Positions 23,081-29,373 of a DNA stretch of 29,373 nt are shown here, one piece after another (positions within the stretch are counted from its first letter, which is position 1; each line of letters opens with the position of its first letter). The notes beneath the pieces are model-generated. The model saw nothing but the letters and a program-made list of their open reading frames with translations. It made no database searches and was not told the origin of the DNA. Both the position numbers and the translations under genes were made by a program. Origin of the DNA: Candidatus Bipolaricaulota bacterium (lineage in GTDB: Bacteria > Bipolaricaulota > Bipolaricaulia > Bipolaricaulales > Bipolaricaulaceae); contig JACIWM010000008.1 in the NCBI GenBank assembly GCA_014360945.1, positions 1 to 29,373 on the forward strand. Direction: 5' to 3'.

Positions 23081-23177
23081 TTCCGCTTCCCCATCCACCA
23101 TAGCCTTGGATTGCTAGAGATGAACTTGTCTCTACCCCTCGGCCCAAGCTGCCTTATTTAGGGGAAAGCAACCGAAT

Positions 23178-23207
23178 TTGTTCGTGAACTCTTTTCTAGG
23201 ATAACAT
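23178..23207 (+). promoter_or_regulatory. Putative promoter of the type IIG restriction-modification gene
   Basis: TTGTTC (23178-23183) and TAACAT (23202-23207) are spaced 18 bases, the same spacing and -10 hexamer as seen before the orphan PD-(D/E)XK gene. The leader would be about 20 bases with AAGGAGG at 23223-23229. GTTCgtGAAC overlaps the -35 and could be an operator. Confidence 0.4.
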
Positions 23208-23233
23208 CCTTTGGCTCTGCCCAAGGAGGTATG

Positions 23234-26200
23234 ATGTCACCCGGAAAGGCCGCCCATCCAATCGAGGGGTTGCCCCACGGGGTAAACAATCAGGGTTTAT
23301 TTTCCGACTACTACCTCGCTGAGCTTGTGCACGAGGACGATTTCTTCCGTAACTCAGCCAAGGACGCGGAGCAAATCTGGCACGCCATCAAGTCCACTTA
23401 CGAAAAGGCGAAAGACCGACTCCCCTCTGCCAATGAGAATGAAGCGGAACGGTCGTTCATTCAGCCTGTGTTGGACATCCTTGGGTACAAGGACCTTTAC
23501 ACTCTTAACCCAACCGTGCCCTCCCCAGAGGGGTACCGCTTCCCTGATTACGCATTCTTTAACAACTCTGAGGATCGCGCCGTGGCCGATAAAACTTCGA
23601 AAGGCCAGATCGAATATTTTGCCAAGGCCCTAGCGGTCGGGGAGGCCAAAGCATGGAACAGATCGCTAGATCGCAAGCAAAAGGGCACGGGTGATCCCTT
23701 CACCAACGCCAACCCAAGCTACCAGATCGACTATTACCTCCGAGCTACGGACCGCAAATGGGGCATTCTCACCAACGGTCGCCTGTGGCGGCTTTATCAC
23801 CGGGACTCCAGCTACCGCCTGAACGTTTTTTACGAAGTGGACCTCGTGGCTATGCTGGAGCGGTACAGCCACGATTTCTTGTACTTTTTCGCGTTTTTCC
23901 GCAAGGAGGCCTTCGCCACAGGTTTCCTCGACCGCGTTCTTGCAGGAAGCCGAGAATACGCGGCAAAACTTGGCGATGAGCTCAAAGAAAACGTATACGA
24001 AGCGCTGCGCCTGCTGGCCGAAGGGCTCCTCAGGTGTCCCGACAACAGTCTCACTACGGACGATCTGGACACGATCAGAGAAAACGCTTTCGTTCTCATC
24101 TACCGCCTGCTATTTCTTTTCTATGCTGAGGACCGGGGACTCTTGCCCCTGGAAAATCGCGAGTACAGTGACTCCTACAGCATCCGGGGCTTGACCAAGG
24201 AGATCGCTCGACGCCTGGACGAAGGCCACACATTCAGTCCCACAGCTTATGGGCTTTGGAACACACTTTCCGAGTTATTCCGCATCGTGAATGAAGGCGA
24301 TCCCCATCTTGGTGTGCCGCCCTATAACGGTGGACTGTTCGATCCTGAGAAACATCCTCTCCTCGCGAAGTGGAAGGTCGGTGATTTTTATTTGGCCCGC
24401 GCTTTGGACCAGCTTGCCCGCGCCGAAACAGCGAGTCGCATCGGCCGAGGTCCCGTGAGTTACCGCGACCTGGACATCCGCCACCTCGGCTCGATCTACG
24501 AAGGCCTGCTTGAACACCGCCTCCGCGTGGCCAAAGTAGATACCGCTGTTATCAAAGAGAAAGACCGCGAAATTTTCATTCCCAAAGAACAGCTCGGAGA
24601 CCGCCGCGCCCTTCGCATCTATCAAGCAGGCGAAGTCTACCTGGAAACGGACAAAGGCGAACGCAAAGCCACCGGGAGTTACTACACCCCGGACTACATC
24701 GTGAAATACATCGTGCAACATACTCTGGGCCCTTTGGTAGAGGAAAAGCGTAAGAAAATCGAGAACGAAAGAAAACTTCTAGAGGAGGAGTACAAGAAAG
24801 CGCGGGGATTCAATCGTGAATACTATGCAAAGAAATTGAGGGAACTCAACGGCCGCCTCATTGAGGAGATTCTGTCCATCAAAGTTTTGGACCCGGCCAT
24901 GGGCTCCGGACATTTCCTGGTGGAAGCCACGGATTTCTTGGCGAGGGCGTTGATTGAGGCTCTTGGAGGAGCTCCCGAGGAAAGCGAAGAAGACGACATC
25001 CGCTGGGCCCGGCGGGAAGTGGTGGAGCGCTGCATCTATGGAGTGGACGTGAACCCCTTAGCCGTGGAGCTTGCCAAGCTCTCCCTTTGGCTCTACACGG
25101 TGGCTAAGAATCGGCCGCTTTCTTTCCTTGATCACCACTTGCGGGTGGGAAACTCCCTCATTGGCGCGTGGGTCAAGGATTTAGGGCGACTGCCAGTGCG
25201 AGACAAAAAAGACAAGGCTGCTCAAATCGGAGAGCACATAGTCGGCCTCTTCGAAGGAAAACTGAAGGAACGGCTCCCCGCAGTCCTTGGCAAGGTATTG
25301 GAGCTCCTTCGTAAACCTTCCGAAAAGGTGGAGGACATTCGAGAAAAAGAGAACATATATGGGCATATCCTCAAGCTTCTTCAACCGTTCAAGGAGGTGG
25401 CCAACGCTTGGGTCTCCACCTGTTTTGGAAACGAGATCGACCCCACCGATTACGAAAATGCGCTGGCTAAACTTAGCGATCCACCTGGGGTGTGGGAAAA
25501 AGAGGTCCGCTCCCAACCGTGGTTCCAACGGGCCCAAGCCCTTGGGGAGGAACGCCATTTCTTCCACTGGGAGCTCGAGTTCCCCGAGGTCTTCTTCCAA
25601 GAGACCGGCCAGCGCAAAAGCGACTCTGGCTTCGATGCGGTGATTGGGAATCCGCCCTATGTGCGCCAAGAGCAGCTCAAGGACAAGGACTTCCTTAAGG
25701 ATAAGTTCGAGGTGTTTACCAGTACCGCCGATCTTTACGTCTGTTTCTATGAGATCAGCCATCACCTTCTCCGCAAAGGCGGGCGGTTTGGAATGATCAC
25801 CTCAAACAAGTTCATGCGGGCCGCCTACGGAAAAAAGCTTCGTCGTTTTCTCACTGACCAAGCGCAGCTCCAGGAGATTATCGACTTTGGAGACCTTCCT
25901 GTATTTTCGGACGCCACTGCTTATCCATGCATCATTCTTACCGTCGCGGGACAGGGCAGTAGTTCGCCCTTCTACGTTCGCATTCCCTCGCTAGGATTTG
26001 AATCGCTTGAAGGACTTGTACGTGAACGCGCTGCGAAGGTCCCGATTACCGCATTGACCGAAGAGGCTTGGCAACTTGCCCAGGCCTCCGAGCTCACGAT
26101 CCTAGCCAAGATGGAGGCCGTGAGCGTCCGCCTCAAAGAATGGCTTAGAGATGTGGAGATCCGTCGGGGGGTGCTTACTGGCCTGAACGAAGCGTTCTTC

Positions 26201-27103
26201 ATCGACGAGGCGACACGTCGGAAGTTGATCTACGAGGACCCCAATAGTGCGGAGATCATCAAGCCCCTTGTTGTAGGCGAGGATATCAAGCGCTACGAGA
26301 TCGACTACAAGAATCGCTACCTCATTTTCACCAGACGCGGGATTGACATCGATCGCTACCCCGCAATCAAGCGCTATCTTGAGCAATTCAAAGACCGCCT
26401 CGAACCCAGACCGCCGGACTGGGACGAGGAACAGCAGGGAAAGTGGCCTGGCCGAAAGCCGGGGGCCTACAAGTGGTACGAGATCCAGGACACGATCGAC
26501 TACTACGCCGACTTCGCGAAGCCCAAGATCATGTACCCGGTGATCGCTCGAGAGAACACCTTTGCGTACGACATAACAGGGGCATTCTCGAATGACAAAA
26601 CTTTCATAATTCCGACCGAGAGCCACTATCTTCTAGCTCTACTGAATTCCTCGGCGGGATATTTGTGGGCCCGCCATACGCTTTCCTGGCTCCGGGGAGG
26701 TTTCCTTGAGTATCGGGCACAATCCATGCTCCTTTTCCCAGTTCGCCGAATTGCTTTCATCACCCCTAAAACACAGCGAGCGCGTCTTGCAGAAGAGGCG
26801 AGACGCTTGTATCGCAAAGCTTTAGGCAAACCACGAGATACAAGCGTACCCCAAGTATTGTTTTCTGACCTTTTAGAATTCGTCGAGAAACGTCTTCAGA
26901 AAATCCATCAAACAGACCGGGAACTTGTTCGCAAACACAATGCTGACCCTGTGAACAAGGGCTGGCAGATACCTGAAGGCGCTTTGTGGGAACAGTCCGA
27001 CGTGGTGCACGACATCCTTGCCTTCCTCGCCGAGGAAATGATCCGCCTGAACAGGGAAAAGCGAACTGAGATGAATAACTTCCTTGAGTGGCTCGAGAAG
27101 TAG
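23234..27103 (+). CDS. Type IIG (Eco57I-like) restriction-modification enzyme, C-terminus cut by an in-frame TAG
   Basis: A 1289-residue single-chain nuclease, adenine methyltransferase and specificity protein. The N-terminal nuclease domain has PD at residues 104-105 and EAK at 137-139. A helical linker ends in TGSYYTPDYIVKYIV. The methyltransferase has motif I DPAMGSGHFL (from residue 553), YGVDVNPLAVELAKLSLWL, and NPPY at 806-809, marking N6-adenine methylation. The part after about residue 960 should recognise DNA (RGVLTGLNEAFFID, GEDIKRYEIDY, TFIIPTESHYLLALLNS). The second ATG (23234) is chosen because AAGGAGG leaves only one base before the first (23231). The frame stops at TAG 27101-27103 after FLEWLEK but continues open for 121 more family-like codons. 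Full length would be about 1411 residues. Activity of the shortened form is uncertain. Confidence 0.9.
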   Translation: MSPGKAAHPIEGLPHGVNNQGLFSDYYLAELVHEDDFFRNSAKDAEQIWHAIKSTYEKAKDRLPSANENEAERSFIQPVLDILGYKDLYTLNPTVPSPEGYRFPDYAFFNNSEDRAVADKTSKGQIEYFAKALAVGEAKAWNRSLDRKQKGTGDPFTNANPSYQIDYYLRATDRKWGILTNGRLWRLYHRDSSYRLNVFYEVDLVAMLERYSHDFLYFFAFFRKEAFATGFLDRVLAGSREYAAKLGDELKENVYEALRLLAEGLLRCPDNSLTTDDLDTIRENAFVLIYRLLFLFYAEDRGLLPLENREYSDSYSIRGLTKEIARRLDEGHTFSPTAYGLWNTLSELFRIVNEGDPHLGVPPYNGGLFDPEKHPLLAKWKVGDFYLARALDQLARAETASRIGRGPVSYRDLDIRHLGSIYEGLLEHRLRVAKVDTAVIKEKDREIFIPKEQLGDRRALRIYQAGEVYLETDKGERKATGSYYTPDYIVKYIVQHTLGPLVEEKRKKIENERKLLEEEYKKARGFNREYYAKKLRELNGRLIEEILSIKVLDPAMGSGHFLVEATDFLARALIEALGGAPEESEEDDIRWARREVVERCIYGVDVNPLAVELAKLSLWLYTVAKNRPLSFLDHHLRVGNSLIGAWVKDLGRLPVRDKKDKAAQIGEHIVGLFEGKLKERLPAVLGKVLELLRKPSEKVEDIREKENIYGHILKLLQPFKEVANAWVSTCFGNEIDPTDYENALAKLSDPPGVWEKEVRSQPWFQRAQALGEERHFFHWELEFPEVFFQETGQRKSDSGFDAVIGNPPYVRQEQLKDKDFLKDKFEVFTSTADLYVCFYEISHHLLRKGGRFGMITSNKFMRAAYGKKLRRFLTDQAQLQEIIDFGDLPVFSDATAYPCIILTVAGQGSSSPFYVRIPSLGFESLEGLVRERAAKVPITALTEEAWQLAQASELTILAKMEAVSVRLKEWLRDVEIRRGVLTGLNEAFFIDEATRRKLIYEDPNSAEIIKPLVVGEDIKRYEIDYKNRYLIFTRRGIDIDRYPAIKRYLEQFKDRLEPRPPDWDEEQQGKWPGRKPGAYKWYEIQDTIDYYADFAKPKIMYPVIARENTFAYDITGAFSNDKTFIIPTESHYLLALLNSSAGYLWARHTLSWLRGGFLEYRAQSMLLFPVRRIAFITPKTQRARLAEEARRLYRKALGKPRDTSVPQVLFSDLLEFVEKRLQKIHQTDRELVRKHNADPVNKGWQIPEGALWEQSDVVHDILAFLAEEMIRLNREKRTEMNNFLEWLEK

Positions 27104-27469
27104 CTCAAGATTAAGGCGGACAAAAAGGGCAACACCGGCATCGAGGCTCTAACCGGAAAAACTCAGCTCAAGAATTACCTCGGCGACTATTATAAAGGCG
27201 AGCCCGAACTTCCATTTGATGAGCTCTGGAAAATCCTGCAAAAGAACAGGAACCGCATCGGCCGGGCGCTTTCCCACGAGTTCATGGCCGAGCTCCGGGA
27301 GGAATACGAACGCAGCCTAAGCAAGCTCCGGCCGATCAAGGAAGGGCTCCGCCTCACCGACGCCCTCATCGATCAAATCGTCTACCGCCTCTATGGCTTA
27401 AGTGAAGAGGAAATAAGAATTGTGGAGGGGAGCGCTAATGCAACAGAGTCAAATGACCAGCAGGGTTGA
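27104..27469 (+). pseudogene. Severed C-terminal 121 codons of the type IIG enzyme, same reading frame
   Basis: Directly after TAG 27101-27103, and in the same frame, the sequence reads LKIKADKKGNTGIEALTGKTQLKNYLGDYY and ends LTDALIDQIVYRLYGLSEEEIRIVEG..., the normal C-terminal ending of Eco57I/type IIG enzymes. No frameshift is involved; a single base change (for example GAG or CAG to TAG) explains the break. There is no good start codon with a ribosome-binding site at its beginning; ATG 27284 is internal. It is either dead sequence, made by readthrough, or a sequencing error. Confidence 0.85.
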
Positions 27470-27968
27470 ACTGGAGTTCAGTCCTGTGCGTGAGTTTGGG
27501 GAAAAGTGGCGCTGTTTCTACGGCAACTATCTCACACGAGGTCTGTACGTGCACTTGTATCTAACGGATAAGAGAGGTGAACGGCATCTAATAGAGTGTT
27601 GGGAACGCTTTGCACTTGATACGGGCTCTCCTGTTACATTCCTGCGAAAAAACACTGTGGTTCGTGCCCTCAACACACCTTTTGAAGAGCTAAAACTCGA
27701 AGAGCAGGTTTTTGGCAGCAGAAAAACCGAAGAAGGCTCTTACGAAAAAGGTTGGAGAATCCAGGGCCTGCAATTTCCGCAGCTTGGCCTTGTGCTCAAG
27801 GAGGCGTACATAAGCGCTGAGGACCGGCCATCCAGTCTGTTTGGGACAGATTTTCTCGAGCATTTTTTCATGGTGTTTGATCCAGTGGCTAGGAAAGCCG
27901 TTTCGATTCGGTGTGATATCTCCAACTCTCTTCCCGAGAGGGAGCTAGGTCTAACGGGCGACGTATAA
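27438..27968 (+). CDS. Retropepsin-like aspartic protease fold protein
   Basis: A 176-residue protein with the single-domain retropepsin pattern: strands YVHLYLTDKRGERHLIECWERFALDTGSPVTFL with the catalytic-type DTGS at residues 61-64, and near the C-terminus LFGTDFLEHFFMVFDPVARKAVSIR, which matches the second conserved hydrophobic-Gly region of retroviral-type proteases. Such enzymes act as dimers. There is no signal peptide or membrane segment. GGAGGGGAG precedes ATG 27438. The gene overlaps the 3' end of the type IIG frame by 32 bases, which suggests the two were translationally coupled when the restriction gene was intact. Substrate and role are unknown. I give only the fold with fair confidence. 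Confidence 0.7.
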   Translation: MQQSQMTSRVELEFSPVREFGEKWRCFYGNYLTRGLYVHLYLTDKRGERHLIECWERFALDTGSPVTFLRKNTVVRALNTPFEELKLEEQVFGSRKTEEGSYEKGWRIQGLQFPQLGLVLKEAYISAEDRPSSLFGTDFLEHFFMVFDPVARKAVSIRCDISNSLPERELGLTGDV

Positions 27969-27985
27969 CGCTAACTGCTGCGAGG

Positions 27986-28015
27986 TTGGCATGGAAACCG
28001 CGGGCGCGGTAGTCT
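27986..28015 (+). promoter_or_regulatory. Putative promoter of the SagB-like gene, leaderless spacing
   Basis: TTGGCA (27986-27991, five of six consensus bases) and TAGTCT (28010-28015) are spaced 18 bases. The -10 ends 6 bases before ATG 28022, and no Shine-Dalgarno sequence is present. Confidence 0.45.
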
Positions 28016-28021
28016 TTGTAC

Positions 28022-28789
28022 ATGGACTCCGTTAAAGACGGGCGGAAGTTTCTCAAAGCGTGGTCTTGGGAAAAAGCCCGAGAGATCGAGACCGATCAGA
28101 AAAAGGGCGTGGCCCCGCCTCCCTTGCAAAAGCCGGTGCCCCCCGGCTCTCTTTTGATCGAACTCCCGGACCTTAAAACCCTTAAGATCCCTGATGTCTC
28201 CCTTGTGCAGGCCATCGCGTCCCGCCGTAGCCGCCGAAGTTTCACGTCCGAACCTTTGTCTCTAGAAGAGCTTGCCTTCCTCCTTTGGGCTACCCAGGGA
28301 GTGACGCGAATTATTCGTGACGGTACGGCCACTTTGCGCACGGTGCCCTCAGCCGGCGCCCGCCACCCCTTCGAAACTTACCTCCTCGTGAACCGCGTTC
28401 TTGGACTTGAACCCGGAGTTTTCCGCTACCTTCCGTTAGATCACGCCCTCGTCTTTCTCCGCTCTGATCCAGAACTTCCTGCAAAAGTTGTCGAAGGTTG
28501 CTTAGGACAGGAGTTTGTGGGGCAAGCAGCGGTGGTTTTCGTGTGGACGGTGGTTCCCTATCGAACAGAGTGGCGCTATAGCATCCGCTCCCACAAAGTC
28601 ATCGCCATAGACGCAGGCCACGTGTGCCAGAACCTGTACCTTGCCTGCGAGGCCATCGGTGCAGGAACATGCGGGGTCGCCGCCTACCACCAGGAGAAAA
28701 TGGACGCCCTTCTGGGCGTGGACGGCGAGGACGAGTTCGTGATCTACCTTGCCCCGGTGGGCAAGGTGCCAAGGGTTCAAGCAGATTGA
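28022..28789 (+). CDS. SagB/ThcOx-type nitroreductase-family dehydrogenase
   Basis: A 255-residue FMN-dependent nitroreductase-fold enzyme of the SagB/ThcOx subgroup. Markers are SLVQAIASRRSRRSFTSEPLSLEELAFLLWATQGV at the start of the FMN-binding domain, RTVPSAGARHPFETYLLVN, the WRYSIRSHKVIAIDAGHVCQNLYLACEAIGAGTCGVAAYHQEKM region, and the C-terminal VIYLAPVGK. In thiazole/oxazole-modified peptide pathways SagB oxidises azolines, but many stand-alone copies exist with unknown substrate. No cyclodehydratase (YcaO) or precursor peptide is visible here. ATG 28022 is chosen from its promoter spacing; a TTG two codons earlier is possible. It converges on a C39-like peptidase gene. Confidence 0.88.
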   Translation: MDSVKDGRKFLKAWSWEKAREIETDQKKGVAPPPLQKPVPPGSLLIELPDLKTLKIPDVSLVQAIASRRSRRSFTSEPLSLEELAFLLWATQGVTRIIRDGTATLRTVPSAGARHPFETYLLVNRVLGLEPGVFRYLPLDHALVFLRSDPELPAKVVEGCLGQEFVGQAAVVFVWTVVPYRTEWRYSIRSHKVIAIDAGHVCQNLYLACEAIGAGTCGVAAYHQEKMDALLGVDGEDEFVIYLAPVGKVPRVQAD

Positions 28790-28827
28790 AGGCGTTGGCG
28801 AGCTAGCTACCGCGCGCGAATTTGCTC

Positions 28828-28847
28828 ATTACCTTTCGTAATTTTTT
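28828..28847 (+). terminator. Weak intrinsic terminator after the SagB-like gene
   Basis: A 5-bp stem ATTAC/GTAAT (28828-28832 with 28838-28842) around a CTTTC loop is followed directly by a run of T to 28847. The stem is short and A/T-rich, so efficiency is doubtful. Confidence 0.4.
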
Positions 28848-28945
28848 CCCGCTCCTGAGTAATTTGGGAAAACACGGAGACAGTCACGTGCCACCGAGGC
28901 GGGTGATCGCAAAGCCTGGCGCCCTGGAAATTCGTCACCGGCGTG

Positions 28946-28984
28946 CCTGGTCTGGGAGGCCCTGAGCGTCAATCCCAGACCAGG
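28946..28984. repeat. Perfect 12-bp inverted repeat at the end of the C39-like gene
   Basis: CCTGGTCTGGGA (28946-28957) and its exact complement TCCCAGACCAGG (28973-28984) flank 15 bases. The right arm encodes the last residues of the C39-like protein. No U-tract follows on either strand. It may act as a transcript-end hairpin for the minus-strand gene or block convergent transcription. Confidence 0.55.
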
Positions 28985-29373
28985 AGGAAGAAGCCCTCTC
29001 CTAACGAGAAAACTTGCGTGGGAGAAAGCCAGGTCGTGCTTTCGCCGGGTAAACCATGCTTACGCAAAACCACGGGCAGATGCCCCCTAGCGGAGACTTC
29101 CCCCTCCGGGAAAACGAACCCAGAAAATTCCAGCCAGAAGAGGGAAACAGGAAGGAGGCGATCGTCGCGGAAGGAGAGAAGCTGGAAGGGGTAGCCCCAG
29201 CCGGGATTCACCACAAGCTCATCGGAACGAAGGTCATAGCCCACCACTACCGCATAATGGGTGGGAAAAATCCCGCCCTCGCCCTGCCAATCGAAAAGAA
29301 GCACCGCAGGAATACCTTGTTGGATCAATCTGACCGCCCGAAAGAAAACCTCGCCAAGGCCGCCGGTGAAGCT
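28969..29373 (-). CDS. C39-like cysteine peptidase domain protein, 5' end beyond window
   Basis: The last 134 codons of a minus-strand gene; the frame stays open to the window edge. FFRAVRLIQQGIPAVLLFDWQGEGGIFPTHYAVVVGYDLRSDELVVNPGWG matches the second half of papain-like C39 peptidase domains. These have a catalytic histidine in the H-x-VVVVGYD strand and an Asn/Asp shortly after (here NPGWG); the catalytic cysteine would lie upstream, outside the window. TTG 29328 could be read as a start, but conserved-looking sequence precedes it. The remaining C-terminal part ends WLSPTQVFSLGEGFFLLVWD. Whether it is an active peptidase cannot be judged. Confidence 0.65.
   Translation of the reverse strand, partial: SFTGGLGEVFFRAVRLIQQGIPAVLLFDWQGEGGIFPTHYAVVVGYDLRSDELVVNPGWGYPFQLLSFRDDRLLPVSLFWLEFSGFVFPEGEVSARGHLPVVLRKHGLPGESTTWLSPTQVFSLGEGFFLLVWD

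Larger units (their letters stand above)
22894..23230. other. 337-base intergenic region before the restriction island
   Basis: No credible open reading frame, tRNA or terminator is seen. It appears less G+C-rich than the preceding operon and contains stops in all frames. It holds one hairpin (23049-23080) and, at its end, a promoter-like pair and the ribosome-binding site of the type IIG gene. It may mark the left boundary of a transferred segment. Confidence 0.5.

Noticed and set aside
22894..23230. Small protein gene or tRNA in the gap before the type IIG gene
   Set aside because: No frame has a start with ribosome-binding site and reasonable length, and no cloverleaf can be drawn.
27101..27103. 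Genome-wide reassignment of UAG to an amino acid
   Set aside because: smpB, accA, the DUF151 gene and the hydrogenase protease gene all end in TAG at the expected position, and prfA (RF1, which reads UAG) is intact in this window.
23231..27103. BREX PglX methyltransferase
   Set aside because: The protein has its own PD...EAK nuclease domain, and no pglZ, brxC or other BREX gene is present. A type IIG enzyme fits better.

Overview
The window is chromosomal bacterial DNA: G+C-rich, densely packed, with many genes overlapping by 1 to 44 bases and frequent GTG or TTG starts. The gene set is mainly housekeeping: pgk, glmS, smpB, prfA, rpiA, accD, accA, acs, truD and one tRNA-Gly. There is also a fused ADP-forming acyl-CoA synthetase/GNAT protein, an orphan hydrogenase maturation protease and a Crp/Fnr regulator with clustered cysteines. 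This suggests an acetate-metabolising, probably anaerobic or microaerophilic bacterium, perhaps from a poorly cultured lineage such as Bipolaricaulota/Acetothermia. The taxonomic guess is inference only. No transposase, integrase, phage gene or CRISPR array is visible.

Layout. 1-4.3 kb (+): the 3' part of an M3 oligopeptidase, a MATE transporter and truD. truD carries a palindromic repeat inserted in frame. 4.3-6.8 kb: an orphan PD-(D/E)XK protein resembling the HsdR N-terminus, a Gly-rich membrane protein (-) and a ThiF/MoeB-type E1 enzyme (+). 6.7-9.1 kb (-): pgk, tRNA-Gly(CCC), a type 4 uracil-DNA glycosylase and a membrane-anchored TPR protein. 9.2-10.3 kb: a LolA-like protein (+) converging on a DUF151 bifunctional nuclease (-). 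10.4-14.5 kb: glmS-smpB (+) converging on rpiA-prfA (-). 14.5-19.2 kb: the acyl-CoA synthetase/GNAT fusion (+) and acs (-) converging on a shared bidirectional terminator. 19.3-22.9 kb (+): a tight operon of a DUF502 membrane protein, accD, accA, Crp/Fnr and a hydrogenase protease. 22.9-28.0 kb (+): an island with a type IIG restriction-modification gene whose frame is cut by one in-frame TAG, followed by an overlapping retropepsin-like gene. 28.0-29.4 kb: a SagB-type nitroreductase (+) converging on a truncated C39-like peptidase gene (-).

Themes. (1) Several genes have a -10-like hexamer only 5-8 bases before the start codon and no Shine-Dalgarno sequence, suggesting leaderless mRNAs. The tRNA gene has TATAAT at the same distance from its 5' end. 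(2) Acetate activation is represented twice, and the GNAT-bearing enzyme faces acs, whose conserved acetylatable lysine is present. (3) The restriction island contains the window's least ordinary biology: the interrupted type IIG enzyme and its coupled aspartic-protease-like partner.
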